A stretch of 64,000 nucleotides of DNA from Hepsetus odoe (taxonomy: Eukaryota; Chordata; Actinopteri; Characiformes; Hepsetidae), in assembly GCA_017165825.1 (NCBI GenBank), contig CM029378.1, positions 19,264,182 through 19,328,181 of the forward strand. The letters are read 5' to 3'. A model generated the notes under the pieces. It had not been told where the DNA came from. It did no database searches and was given only the letters and a program-made list of their open reading frames with translations. Below, in pieces: positions 20,685 through 34,129 of the stretch; the stretch's first letter is position 1, and every line of letters starts with the position of its first letter. Made by a program: the position numbers and the translations under genes.

Positions 20685-23584
20685 GCTGAAGGAGTTAACT
20701 CTGTCTGTGCCATCACAAATCTCCCACTAAAAAGGCACGCTCATCTGAACGGCCGCTTTCAGGCGTTCGGATTCTCGCAGAGTTCAATCTCATGTCACAT
20801 AGAGTGAGCTGCTCTCCTCATTTCCTGCGGCTGTCTTTCCTAATAGAAAACACGGCCCCTGCTGGAAAGACTTAGCTACCTCTTCTGACCTTTTACTTGA
20901 TCACAAACGGTGAGTTACTATCTGTAAGCCACGGAATCTTTAACACGCATTGAACTCCATGAATGTGGAGACGGGCCTGGTCTCTGGATGTCAGGAGGGA
21001 AATGTAACTCTTCTTTGACCTCTTTTAGCTTATCAGTTGTATAAAACTGGGGTAGATAGATTTATCTTAGCCACTTCATCCCTCTTCCACTTCATCTCTT
21101 ATCCGCTTCATCCGTCATGAGCAGCCCTTTGTCCCCTCTATTTCACTGCTTAATCCTCCCTTTAATTCTGCACCTGAAGGGGGGTCACGCAGCCCTCTCA
21201 TGGTCTGAACAAACATGTGGTGGCAACTTTAATATCGCTGATTACTGCATTTCCAGCGGTATTATGTTTGTTCATGGTCTCTATTTTCTGTTAAACTATA
21301 ACCCCAGATTGATCTTCTCAGGACCAAGATCATCTCTGGACCGCTGCTGAATTTCAAGCTTAAGCCAAATAAAACAGGAAGCACTGCTGTTTTAAAGTCC
21401 ATTTTTGGAGTTCCCTACAAAACACTGAGCATTAATCTGTAATTGGAGTAAGTCGTAATGCATCAGTCTCAAGTTATTATTCAATAATGCATGCCGAGGT
21501 TTTTTGCCCAAGTGGCACAACTGTTTAATTCGCAATTTTGATCCCCAGCTGCGCCACAGCCATTTGTAGCCGAGTCTATTAGAGTTCAGTTCTTCAGGTG
21601 GATATGGTGGCCCTTCTTTGTTCATCACTCCGGGCTGATGTAACAGAATTAGTGTTTAGTATCTTCATGTGACACATGTTAACAGTCACCCTCCTTTTGT
21701 TGATGGTAGTGTGTTTGGGGACAGGCTAGCTCGTGGACAACTGAAATATAAATTGGAAGACTGGAAACCCTCCCTCCTCAAATAATAATTATCAAATAAT
21801 AATTATCAAATAAAAGAAAAAATAATTAAAATTCTCAAATTGCTGGAAAATGTCAAGCATCTGCTTGTTGCATTGTTGTTACTGCCTATGTTACAACATT
21901 TAGTATATTCCAGATATAGTTTGGAATCATGCCGAAACATGGTACATGAATGGAATCAGCCTCACCTTGTCTTTTAGAAAATTGTGAAGAGGTCAGATAT
22001 GTAGACACTAGTCACTAGAGAGGAACTGGTTCCTGCAGGCACTTTTTAAGCTCTCCCACAGTGAGCTAATGTCAAGCGAAGTGCACTATGTTTGAATAAG
22101 GGGTCCAAAGGGCAGGTTTTAAGGCTGGCTGTGAACACATGGGGAGCTGACCCGTGCAAGCCGGCTTGACGCGAGGCGTGTAGGTGTGGAGGGACTGGGC
22201 CAGTGAGCAGAGTCCAGGTGGGGCTGAAGCCATGCTGAGACAGACAGGGACAAATGGGGGGTTCACAGCTGGGAAACCAGTCAGTGCAGGCTTGGCTCTC
22301 CATTGACTCGGCCGCCCCGCTCGGAGCCCTCCTGACCTGAACCTAACCCCTGTGATGCTAATGCTTATTTATGGCCTATTATAGTGCAATGCTTCATCCT
22401 CCCCAGCGCTACCTTGATTTATGCCAGATTCATCACACCTCACGGTCACTGTCGCACCATCACGCTCCAGCATGTGACACACCTTTTTTTATTAAGGACA
22501 TTTTACTTGATTAGTGAAAGCATTTTGAATTAAAGGAAGTTAATTCAAAGCTAAAGAAATGTGTTGAGTTGACATTGGCCAAGAGTAGCAGGTCACCAAA
22601 TGTGTGACAGTTTGTTATATTTTCATTTTAAAAATGCCATGGGGAAGCAAAAGGAAAAAAGAAGAATATTTACTTGATGCAAAAGTGCCAAAGTGTCAAT
22701 GAACGATGTGGGGGGCTTAACATAAAGCTGCCTGAAGTGGTACCTGCTAAGTGGCGTCATTAAGCTGGAGTCAAAGTGTCTAGATGGCTGCATTGTGCAC
22801 CTCTGGCCTTGCTTCCTGCCTTGCCTAAAGATGTGGATTGTCCTGGGGCCCTTCGCAGGTCAGGAGAAGGCAGAGGACAATGGAGCTGTGGAGGTGACGG
22901 GGAGATCCCACAAGACTGCCATTCCTGCCGTTAGGTCTAGTCATCCAGTCTATCCTTCCGGCCTGTCTCTGTTCCTTTCTTGTCTCGTTTGCCACCGGCG
23001 TGAGGCCTACAGTAGCGAGACACACAGAGATGCCAAACCCACGGTTCACACTTTCAATTAGGGACTTATTATGTGGGCCGACACCTCACCTTCTTGTGAA
23101 AGCAGGAGACAAAAGAGGCAGGATGGTACCTCAGGTCCTTTGAACTAGCTCCCACCCTCCCTTTGGCCCTGTCACCAGGCTAGTTTGCATTTTACACCAG
23201 TAAGAGGTGAGTCTGACGTACACACATGTCGTTATGAGGCTCCGTTTAGGACGTTAACCTCAGACCTTCAATCCCCTCAGGATCGTAAAGGTACAACAGC
23301 CCCCACTGTAAACATGCTTTGATACATTGGGTTTTATGGGACATGATTTGTAAGAGGAAACCATCATTTCGTCCTTAGGCATCTCAGCTTCACAAGTTCT
23401 AACCTCAATCTTAGCAACTGCTGCAAACTACTGCATGTCAAGTGTACAGAAAAAAGTACCATTCAGCCCAGTGAAAAATTCAGTAATTCTGTAATTCCCA
23501 TCAGTCTGCTACAAAAGTTTCAAGGTTAAAATGCTAAGCTAGATCTAAAGTAGATTTAACAGGTGTTAAATGTTATACTTCATA

Positions 23585-23660
23585 CCAAAACAAAGTCTTA
23601 GATTACAGTAATCCAAAGCAAATCCAAATCCAAAACAAAGTCTTAGATTACAGTAATCCA
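23585..23660. repeat. 31-base direct duplication, 45-base period
   Basis: 23585-23615 and 23630-23660 are identical (core AAGTCTTAGATTACAGTAAT), joined by CCAAATC-type filler. Confidence 0.9.
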
Positions 23661-23761
23661 GTTTCACCAGTGATAATATTAATAATAAGAGCATAGTTGC
23701 ACAATGCAACAAAGAAATCTTTATATCTTTATGTTTAATTGATATATTTATTTGATATTTA

Positions 23762-24005
23762 ATGGTGGCCTACTGGTAAGGGACTAGGCCCCAGGATCAG
23801 AAGGTCATGGGTTTGAATCCAGGACCAGTAGGCTGCCCTGAGGTACTCTTGAGCTAGGTACCATCCCCATCACTGCTCCCTGCTTGCTGGATATGGCTGC
23901 CCCTGCTGTATGTTGTGCATGGGTTAAAAGAAGAGATTGCATCGTTATGGTTCAGTGTGCTGTATTGTGTTTCACAATGATAAACAGTCACTTTCCCTTC
24001 ACTTT
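23762..24005 (+). mobile_element. SINE family B copy
   Basis: Full-length. Head GGTGGCCTACTGGTAAGGGA, box-B-like GGTTTGAATCC, body GCTGCCCTGAGGTACTCTTG, and tail ending CACTTTCCCTTCACTTTC. Confidence 0.92.
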
Positions 24006-24094
24006 CAAACACTATTATTTTGAATATATTCTCACTAGTAGTTTTTTTTAAGATATTAAGAATTAAGATATTTCAAGAAATCCTATTAAGTGAG

Positions 24095-24254
24095 GGGCAG
24101 TGGTGGCAGAGTGGTTAGGCACTCAACTCCATTCTCAAACCAGTAGGCTAATCTGAGTTACCCTTGAGCATGATCAACACTGCTGGATCTGGCTGTCCCT
24201 GCTCCACTGTGGTGTGAAGGATCAAATGCAGAGAATTTTGTTCACCCCACTGGC
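24095..24254 (+). mobile_element. Degenerate SINE family B copy
   Basis: Head GGGGCAGTGGTGGCAGAGTG, then ACCAGTAGGCTAATCTGAGT and TACCCTTGAGCATGATC with several deletions. More decayed than its neighbour at 23762. Confidence 0.75.
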
Positions 24255-24564
24255 AGATTTTTTTCTTTTGCTTATTACCAGCATTCATTAACTTATTTTC
24301 AACATTTTCTTCCTAATTTTGTACATTTTTGCAGTGTTTCTCAAAAAAGACAATGTAAGAGGACTCGGCATCCTTAAACAAGTGAAAAAGCCCTGATCTG
24401 ACATCACCATTGACACAATGATTATACTATCTAACTGCTTTTTAAGACACAAAGAGAATAGAAATAAGATTTATTGCCTTGGATATTTGTTCTTATCACT
24501 TGCTATAAATGTGTCCTTTGCTCATCACAAACTTTCTTTAAAAATGAATAACACTTCATTTAGT

Positions 24565-24770
24565 GGGGTGTTGGTGGTCTAGTGGTAGGATACTTGCCTA
24601 TGGTCCTATGGCTCAAGAGGTCCCAGGTTCGAATCCCATCTCTGGCACTACCACCACTGGGTCCCTGAGCAAGACCCTTAACCCTGAGTGTCTCCAGGGG
24701 GACTGTCCCTGTAATCAGGACACGGAAGTCGCTCTGGATAAGAGCGTCTGTTAAATGCAATAAATGAAAA
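24565..24770 (+). mobile_element. SINE family A copy
   Basis: Full-length, with an intact box A (TGGTCTAGTGG) and a perfect box B (GGTTCGAATCC, 24626-24636). The 3' tail CGCTCTGGATAAGAGCGTCT is followed by short TAAATG-type units. Confidence 0.93.
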
Positions 24771-26262
24771 TTTAGAAGCAGAGATACAAGCAAACTACAA
24801 AGTTAAAATTTCTCATTGGTTCTCTAATGTTCTGCAAAGATCATCCAGCAGTAGCTACAAACAGAACGCATTTGGCTTAGCTGATTAGAACTACAGTAAA
24901 TAGCTTTTCTGATTTGACTGCCTCTTCCTTTGGAAAGAAGCTAAATCTAAAGATAAATATTTTCATTTTTCCCAATACTTGAGGGTCAAAGTTTATCAAA
25001 ATGTATACATTATAATAATGATGCCTGCATGCTGTCTCTGAATGGACCCAAGCGCACGTTGAGGCAATGATGGATCATCATTTCATTCCATGCCGGTGTA
25101 TTCATCCAGCCAACCACCCCCCCACCCCCCCCGATTGCAGGCCCAATTTGTGGGACACTTTTCTGAAATGGTGTTTCTTTTGAGACTTCCATTAGCCTGT
25201 TCTTTCAGCTCAGAGACCTCCCACCCCTGTATGCTTTGCCATGCATTCATCATCCATTTTCACTTTTTTTTTTTTTGTTAAGGCCATGCATCAAATGATC
25301 AATCATAGGCGAGTGTTTGCTTTAGCATCAGCCATCTTTCATTGTCACCATCAAAGGACTGTCTTGTCTTCTTTTGTAGGGGTGAGAGAGAATGAGAAAG
25401 ACGGGTTAAAAGAGAAGACTTGTAGAGCCTCAGCCTCACTAATCCAGAGAAAAGCACAAGGGCTTCGCTCAAAGGGCTGCAGAGCTGGAACTATTCAACA
25501 AAAAGATCATTGAGATGACAACTTTGAGCACATTTGACTCATTTAATGGACAGTAGCTATTATTACTTGAATAAGTGACTAATCTGAATAAAGGAGTTAA
25601 TTACGAAACATATTATGAATAAAAAATAACGTCCTTAAAGTGGAACGCAAGTAAATGGGAATGTCCATCAGTGTTTGCTTCCTGCTGGAAGACAGCAGTA
25701 GGAGAAAATAAAATATACATTATATTCTATAATTGTTTAATACATTTAGGTTGCTGTAAAGCACGTTTTATGCATTTTTATATTCAGATCAAATCCGATT
25801 AATAACCATCCTTGCAAAATGGTAGCAGGAGGAGATCCACGAGTGACGTGTGTTAGGAGATTGGTTTGAAAGTGCCCTCTGGTTCACCTTCTGAGGCAGC
25901 GGAGACTGCCATCCTTCTCCATCTGTCAGCGGCAGAGACGCTCTGTTTTACTGCTGCTGGAGTGGAGCACTGCAGGCCTGAGTTCAGCCAGAATCCAGCA
26001 GGAATGCTCTTAAACAGCACATACACTGCATGTGACCCTTCCAGCCACACTTTTTATTTTCTCTGCTCAGTCAAAGACAGTTTATGAAAGTCATGGGATG
26101 GTAAGGAATCAGGGCTCTACCCATTGGCTGGATAAAGACAAATCAGCAATGCTTTAAAAATGACTACATAAAGTGATGTTCATAAAACAAACCATGAGGT
26201 TAGTGTTAAAATAAATTATATTTCTGATTAAAGCTAAGTCATTTGCTATTTTGAAATGTTGA

Positions 26263-26306
<44 letters not shown>
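26263..26306. repeat. (GATA)n microsatellite
   Basis: Eleven consecutive GATA-type tetranucleotides. Confidence 0.97.
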
Positions 26307-28379
26307 TGCTTTGCTAATGTGCAAATATGTATGTAAAGACAGTAAATAACCAGTTTTAACCAGCTTTAAATTCAACATTTGGCTTTCTTATAAACTCATA
26401 CAAGCTTTATTGCGATTTCTTTCAGTGTTCTTCAGGAATAGCTCTCCAGGCTTCTTGATGGATATTCATAATGAGAGCAAACAATTTTAAAGTGCTTTAG
26501 GAGGCCTACTATACATTACAAACACAAGAAAGTCTGTATCTGGCAGAATATGAAGCAATGAGCTACAGTGCTGGATATCACGCCAGTGATTGAATCGATT
26601 CAAGTCTGCAGGCAAACTACCGAACAGAACCAGTTGTATACCAGTGGCTAAGAGGATGATAAGTTGATTCAGACTAATTCTGGGCAGTATCGCAAGTGCA
26701 ATACTGGGAGATGCTGTGTGTGAAGAGAACTGCAGTCCATTAAGGGCAACAGAGGCAGCAGGCAAAGCATCAGGTAAAGAGGAGTTGATAGTGGATCAGC
26801 AGAGAGAAGAGTGGACAGAATCAAGATAAGGTGACTCTGATAAGGCCCAATCTAGACTGACTGACCTGCTTTGGTGATTATGTATGAAAAGTGAAAAATG
26901 TATGCTGGACATTTAAAAGTCCATTAAAATGGCTACAGCCACCAGAATGAAACAAATCTGACTTCTTCAGGTCAGAATTTTCTAATTGTACACTTTAGCT
27001 CATCAATATAGATAATGGGTGATATTAGGCAGATGTGCATTAGAAGACTTTTTTTGCACAAAGAATGTCTCATTTGTCCTGCTGTCATTTTTTACATTTT
27101 ATTTCACAGCAAGTAGAAAAAGCACCAGGACGGTGGCTATGATGTCACTGGTAAATGACATCATATGTGTAATATGTGTATCTATGCACAAGCTTCACAT
27201 TAAGCATTTGCTGGAAGAGAGAGTGAACAATAATGGGTTTGAAAAATGATCTGTTGTTGTGTGAAATGTCTTTGTTTTCCTCTGAACTTCTCAAATTGAG
27301 AATTCTTACTGACCCAAGTGGGGCAAAGCCACAGAGCCTCAATGCCAAAGCTGTTTGAGGCTGCATCATAATAAAGCGCTGGGTGGGAGCCGTGCCCTGC
27401 ACCCGCACTCACCCTGAACTGTGCATGAACCCAGTGCCGCTCAGGAGAGACTCAAGCTGACCTCAAATCAAACAGCGCAGAGGGCAGGAGAAGGAGTTTG
27501 CAGTGAATGAACTAAATTGAAATGAATTAACAAACAGCCTTCGGCACAAACACATTTCAGTTTTGTCTCTTTGGACATACGAGTGCAAAAGTGCTTCATT
27601 TCTATTGGTCAAAATAAGATCACATTGCATTTATATGTTTTAATGCCCAATAACTGTTGGTTATTGATTAAAAAATGTAAATGTGATCTATTGTGGCATT
27701 TATATCTGATTAAAAAATAAATACATAGAAACTGTGCTGTAAAATCTGCACAATATGTCCCATTTTTATCTTGAAAAGTGTGTGTTAAATTTTGGAAATG
27801 AGAAAATCAACAAAACGTGTCATTTGATCAGGGGTATGCAAACTGTTGCAGTTGACCGTATGTTTAAGTTACTTTTAAGCTCTAGATTAAACATGTTTGT
27901 TTTGCATTATCTCTGGCTGCCCCTGAGATTATGTAACACTGGGGTCAGCATCACCTCAGTCATTCAGGAGAACCCACTACCACCCACTGTGTGACTGAAC
28001 TGACCCTGCACACACTCCATGTATCCCAAACAGACCGCTGTTAATTCCCCATAGTCACCTGACTAAGACTTAGTGACATTTTGCCCATAGTGTCTTCATT
28101 CATTCGAAGACAATTACTGTAAGATGATTTGCACAAAATTACAAATATCCAAAGGTTCTGCAACAATAGAATTTTGCTGTAAAGTAAAATGCATTTTCTG
28201 ATAAGTATATTAATGATTCCTTCATGTAGGGATGGATTTATCCATCGTATAAACAGCTTGACTGCCATATTCATCTCATCCTTTACATGATCTTTTTGCA
28301 ACATCTGGACTTTTGGTGAACGCACGATACACATGACTGTATGCTCAACATTCTGTCCCAACAAAATACTGCCTACACC

Positions 28380-28980
28380 CAGCCTTAGCTCTAAACTAGC
28401 CCAGCAAAATTAATTTATTTTTCCTCTAATTCAGAAATCCCGACTAAATTCTCTCTGAATCTGACCATATCTCACAGGGTTGTGTTCTAAACCACCTACG
28501 CAAAGTTAAGTCTTGTCCCAACAAAACTGCAACATGATTGTATCTGAATAAAACCATAAACTGAAAAAATGTACTTGTAAACCCAGCTGTATCCAACCAT
28601 TTCTAAATCCTATTGTTTAGCAGCAAAATTCTGTGCAAACTGAATTTAGCTAAACAAAATTCTGTATAGTATAAACCTGACAACAATCCTAAACTGTGGC
28701 AGCCAGACAAGATTCTGTCTAGATCTGAAAGTCTTCCCAGAAAAAAAATCAATTTAAATCTGACATTATTAAGTGTCTGCCTGTGGTGGGCCAAAAAAAA
28801 AATAAAAAATCAGTTTCAACTCAACAGTAACCTGACAAATCTCACTCTAAACCCAGCTGTAAAACACTAAGCGTCTTTCCAAATCTGACTGCATGCCCTT
28901 CAAAATTCTGTTAAAACCCCAAAATTCTGTTTCAACTTGCCTGTGCTCTGAACCCAACCCAGCATGCTGTCAACATGAAT
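28380..28980. repeat. Degenerate array of AAAATTCTGT-type motifs
   Basis: The phrase CAAAATTCTGT or close variants recurs near 28624, 28657, 28708, 28898 and 28920. It alternates with AAACCTGAC/AAATCTGAC and AAACCCAGCTGTA phrases. It looks like an old minisatellite with units of roughly 35-90 bases. Confidence 0.5.
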
Positions 28981-31197
28981 TTTTTCACCTGTTGACCTTG
29001 TGAACTTCACTGCCGCGACACGACTTTTGTGTCAGATTAAAACCTTTTTAAGGTAAGACGTAAGGAAAATTTTAAGCAGAGTAAATAGGAAACCTTATTC
29101 TGTTTAAGATGGAAAATGAGCAGTGATATGCCTAAACATGGAGTTTGAGCCCAAACCTGACAAATATTGTGAAATGATGTCTAAACTCACCAAAGGCTGA
29201 TATGAATATTCATGTTCGGTCTTGTTTGGGTTTAGACAGGTATTTTAAACCGGCATTTTGACTTGTCCTTCATGGCAGCCATGGGGACAGGGGTTCTAGT
29301 GGCCGCTCAGACAGCGAGATAAGGGGGGCTGTGAGTGCAGGGAACCCACTGACAGGATGCTCCATTACACGGTGTAATTACAACCAGAAGCCACGGAGAG
29401 TGTGAAAGCGACTGATAAGATCGGGTCAAGCCGGCGGGCAGGAGTTCACCAGGATGCAAGCAGGGGTGAGCAATGCGCCTCTGACAATGTTTTTGTTCCC
29501 TGTGCCCTCATATCGCCGTCCGCGTGCCTCAGCCGCTCTCCCACAGTCCCACCTCCAATCCCTGTTCGTTCTACATTAAGCCTGCCTTTACCTTTAAAGG
29601 TTCCCCCTGCTTGCCTGCTACTGGCAGCACCTGCTGTACTGGAGTGTGAGTGGGAGATAAACACACTGCAGGTGAGACAGTGCCATCTTATCGTGACCAC
29701 ATAAAGCATACATAGACACACACTCCCCTCTTATTCTCCTGGGGAGGGGAGGTCGACAAAGGGACAACCACAGGAAACTTCTCAGAGACACACACAGGGC
29801 AATCCCTCTCTCTCTCCTCTGCCCTCCATTTACCCTCACCCCCTCTGGCCTAGGCTGATTCCACAATCAGATTTGTCCGTTTTATTTTGAGGTCTCGACC
29901 CTGCTGCCTTTGGGAATGTGAACTTTTCTCGTTTATTGGCGGCCGTCAGGTCGAAGCTTGCGAAGAACAGCTGTGTGAGAGAGAGCAAGAGAGAGAGAGG
30001 ATAGAGAAAGAAAGAGAGAAAAACGCCTCCATTTGGCTGGACATGGATTGCTCTCGTTAAGCACCAAAACCACAAGTTGCTTCCCCATTCCACACGCAGG
30101 GCGAGAACCTATCCGAACTTTCGCACATGACCCGATAACTAACCATTCTTTCCAAACTGCCAAACGGGAGTGAGAAACACAGCCATCTGGACAAACCAAA
30201 AAAGGCACTGGAGGGAAATAGGTACAGCTATCATGAGAGGAAGGACAAAACAAGGAAAAAGACTGATACTGATGAAGGAGATGTTGGTGCAAACTGACCT
30301 CGCGATTTGGTCTCTTAATCTCTTTTCAGAAAAAAAGTGGTTTTATATATGGAGTAATAATTTATGATCATTCACTTCCAAAAAAGCGACCACTAAGAGT
30401 AGCAGGGCCCCTTGAGAGCTTCCACTACACAATAAGGGAAATCCCGAACTATAAATGAAAAATGTTGTATGTACCAGCGAAGCCACCCCTCCCCCTACAC
30501 ACAGATGAAAACATTTTGGGACTGTCACGCATCCAACCCTGCATGGCTGGTACAAATCACTAAACGGGGGAGGACCCACCAATTCACACTAGGCATTTCA
30601 CCTTCTGAGACCAGCAAAGAGCAAAAATGCTCTGGAAGTATAGATGAGTGCATAAATTTCTTCCCATACTCAACCCTAGACAAGACCAGCGGGACCTTCA
30701 CCTGGGCTGAGGCCTGCTGTTTTATTTGTTTGCCTGTTGCTCGTACAGGGCGAATGGTGGGTGGAGCAGAGTCCTGCAGAGGCTGAGTTGGTGCACTGTC
30801 TGCTGTCAGCAGCCTGGATTTATGATGCTTCCTCTGGCTTTGAAGGGCACCACTGTTTGCTTAGGCCCTCACTAACTGCTTCAAGTGGCCTGTCTCAGCA
30901 CACACTCGTTTGCACTCCACTTTCGCAGAAGGGCATCCATGAATCCCGATAGAAGTTTATTTCCACCCGCTTCCATCCGACATATGTTTAACAGTACATT
31001 CACATCCGCCCCAATTCAATTACAGTGATGGAGGCGGAATTAAAGGGTTTATAGTAAACGCCGCGATTGCCACATAAGGAAAACTGACCTTTTCTTGGCC
31101 CTGAGGTGGCCTGATAACAGGGCAGCAGTAACAACAGATAGAGATAGTGTTCGATGGACTAATTAGAGTAAGAAAAGAGAGATGCCGCCACCTGCAC

Positions 31198-31201
<4 letters not shown>

Positions 31202-31248
<47 letters not shown>

Positions 31249-31335
31249 TCTACTGCAGCAACAGGAAGTCTTAGAAAGTTCAGCCATGGGTCAGCGTAGC
31301 TATCACTCCGCCCCTTATGGCCTCCTTCCCCCACA

Positions 31336-31373
<38 letters not shown>
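31202..31373. repeat. Two (AC)n microsatellites 90 bases apart
   Basis: AC runs at 31202-31246 and 31334-31373, separated by unique sequence. Confidence 0.97.
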
Positions 31374-31376
<3 letters not shown>

Positions 31377-32043
31377 TACTCCCACCCACCTGAGCGGTCT
31401 TTAAGGGGTCAAGGGGGCTACCAAGGGGGGTGGGAGACAGAAAAAAGGGGACAACTACCGTATAATTCAAACAATCAAGGAAACATTTTGTGAGCAGCAG
31501 TTGATGGTGCTGTGTGTGTTAAGTGTGTGACTGACCTTTTCCTGAACCCATTTATGAACTCTTGTTTTGGTTCCTAGGGAGTGTGTGTGTGTGCCGCACA
31601 TGTATCTCTGTGTGTTCAAATGACGCCCTTTACTCGGTACAGACAGCAATAAACATGTGCCACATATCGCTTGCTGATGTCTCACACTGCACACCAGATA
31701 ACGCAGATGGGAGGGAACACAAACAGCTGTCAGTCCAGCAAGGGCTCCTCACTGACAAGGCACCAGATCAAATCCATGCTTTTTACTTTCTTTCCTTAAT
31801 TTAAAGAGTTGTAAAAATACAGATGTGCCCCTTTCTCTTGGGAAAGTGAATGTAATGTAATGTCAAAGAGGGATAACTGAACCTGAAGACCCTTGATGTA
31901 CCCTTAAAGGTTATATTGTACCTCGGGGAATTAAAATGTTCCTGTCCTTTTTTCCTGCCTGGGTTCTGCTACACAAGTAATTCAAAAGTTTTGATTCATT
32001 TTAGTAGCAAACACCTGGGCAAGCAACCCATACTACACCAGTG

Positions 32044-32226
32044 GGGCAGCGGTGGCCTAGTGGTTAGGGAGTTGCCCTGGATCAGAAGATTGTGGGTTGC
32101 TCTGAGGTACCCTTGAGCAAGGTACAGTCCCTATCACTGCTACCCGGGCGCTTTCAATAGCTGCCCCCTGCTGCACGTGTGTGTATGGGTGAAACGCAGA
32201 GACAAGGGTAGTCACTTTCACTTTCA
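32044..32226 (+). mobile_element. SINE family B copy
   Basis: A good copy starting GGGGCAGCGGTGGCCTAGTG and ending AGTCACTTTCACTTTCAC, with a short deletion through the box B region. Confidence 0.92.
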
Positions 32227-34021
32227 CCAATAAAAGCACTTGGACCAGAAGCTGAAAGTTAAAGACCAAACTCTTTTTCTATATCTGGAAAATATATCTG
32301 TATGTCTTTGTGAACAGCAAGCGTGTGTGATGTAAATTATTTTTGAACCTTTGACAGAACATTGAAAATCCAAAGTTTTATGTCCGAATGTAGCTTAAGC
32401 AATTTTTAGAAAGAAATAGTTACAGCATATTTTACACAATACTGTCCTTTCTAATTAAGACAGTTTCGTTGTTTAGTTGTATATGGGATGGAGGTCCGCC
32501 CTGACATCGCTTTTGAGCTAAACAAACTTACGATTTGCACAAATGTTCAAATATCATATTGATATTCGCTATAATTTAATTATTTAATAACATAGCAAAT
32601 GGAAATTTTAAGTTTTATTTAAGGTTTTATGCTTTTAGGGAACAGTAAAAGGGTATTCAATTGTAAATACATTGTAATTAACTGCTATTAGGAGGATGTA
32701 ATTAACATCAAACAGCAGGTTGATCTAAACAAATAAGATGATGTCATAATGGTCAGCATCTTGTTAGTATGCAGTTTATGTGTTAAACTGTACACTGGAT
32801 GTTGTTGCTTATAATTTTTTATAAGCAGAAGTTATGATATAACATAACATGTCCCGATAACAATAGCAAATCAAACATCTACAAGGAACTTTCCCCCTTT
32901 TCTGTTTTCCCCAGCCACCTGTTACCTCCTCACCACTCCATCCAAACTGCAGTGGGACATGAAGCAGCAGCAGGGGCTGAGCGACCGCTTGCTCACAGCA
33001 GAGTCAAAGTCCGGTCAGACCCCTGGGGGACAGCCGTGGTCAGAGCGAGGCCTAAATGCAGAATGACCAGGAATGTGGTATAAAAATAAGCAGGTTCTGG
33101 CAAGAAAAGCAAAGCTGGAGCATTTACAAGCAAACTACATGAGCAAAACTGAACTGTTGCCAAAGTGGAAACACTTGTACTGTTGCTTACTGGCCATTTA
33201 AAATGGAAATATTGTCAGGGAGCAGTCCAGGTCACAAAACAGTGAATGTTAGAACAGTTAGATTTGCCAAAATCACAGGACAGGGAAATTATTGATTTGA
33301 GTGGTTTCAGACCAAGGGAATATTAATAATGCTGTTGTAGCTCCTCCTAGTGGACTTTTTTTTAATGGTTATTTATTTCCATACCTACAAAAGCGCTTGA
33401 GACATTTTGAAGAGCACAGACCTAATAAATGTTTAAAAACCCAATGGAACTGCCTCTGGAAGAGCCTAAAAGCCTCAGCATGAGCCAAATGGTTAATATC
33501 AGGGGTCTAGGGAACCATATTCAACCTGGGAACTGTCTGTTTTCAGTGTCAAAGGGCTGAAGGGTTCAGATGCAAGGCTCACTCAGATGGGACTCCAGGT
33601 TTATCTGAGCGAATATATTAGCAAAGTCTGCCCCCTGGTGGTCAAAATAGATAAAAGAAGGGTGAAAGGCACTATGGACAGGACTTGGTAACTCAACACT
33701 GAAATGACCTCCAGAAACATAATTTGTTAACAAAAAGTATTTAGAATGAATCCAAATCAAGGATTAATTTTTCAGTGTCAGCTAGACTGAGGATATGCGG
33801 TTTACTAAACCAAATCCAGCCAGCTGTGGCCTTGTGGTCAGAAACGCACCACTGATGAAAGGCTACATGATGACTCCAACAAAAAAATTGCTGCTGAGCG
33901 CGATAAGCTAATGCCAGGCCAAAACACACTGCCATTACACTATTATGTTGGTATAAATGCCGAAAAAGATTCACCCACACTACATCTGCTCAGTTGTTCT
34001 AACATTGAAGGATGGTAAACA
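32227..34021. other. Intergenic, no gene recognised
   Basis: AT-rich unique DNA. I see no repeat family, RNA gene or exon. Confidence 0.5.
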
Positions 34022-34115
34022 GTCAGTCAGTCATTTTCTGGGCCACTTGGAGGGGTGTTGGAGTCCATCCCAGCTCACACAGGGACACACCCTGGACAGG
34101 TCACCAGCCCATAAC
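34022..34115 (+). mobile_element. LINE 3'-UTR-like relic
   Basis: GGAGTCCATCCCAGCTCACA and CACCCTGGACAGGTCACCAG are the well-known phrases of fish RTE-like LINE 3' regions. It abuts a family B SINE. Confidence 0.6.
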
Positions 34116-34129
34116 AGGGAGGAGCGATC

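Larger units (their letters stand above)
19779..23761. other. Intergenic with repeat-poor islands, no gene recognised
   Basis: Contains (AC)n at 20638-20680, a 15-base AT repeat at 21777-21812 and a 31-base duplication at 23585-23660. Two islands are repeat-poor with balanced composition: 20020-20530 (with a 168-codon open frame of no recognised family) and about 22040-23130. They could be regulatory, but I cannot see conservation from one sequence. Confidence 0.45.
24771..32043. other. Long intergenic interval, no gene recognised
   Basis: No exon with a family match. It contains (GATA)n at 26263-26306, a degenerate motif array at about 28380-28980, a GC-richer repeat-poor island at about 29230-29960, and two CA tracts at 31202-31246 and 31334-31373. 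Open frames of 60-120 codons overlap microsatellites or lack motifs. Confidence 0.45.

Noticed and set aside
24563..24793. Could the tRNA-like head of the SINE be a real tRNA gene?
   Set aside because: Boxes A and B are intact but the arms do not fold into a full cloverleaf with an acceptor stem, and the unit continues into a SINE body and LINE-type tail.
31020..31385. 121-codon minus-strand frame rich in Cys-Val.
   Set aside because: Translation of two CA/GT microsatellites.
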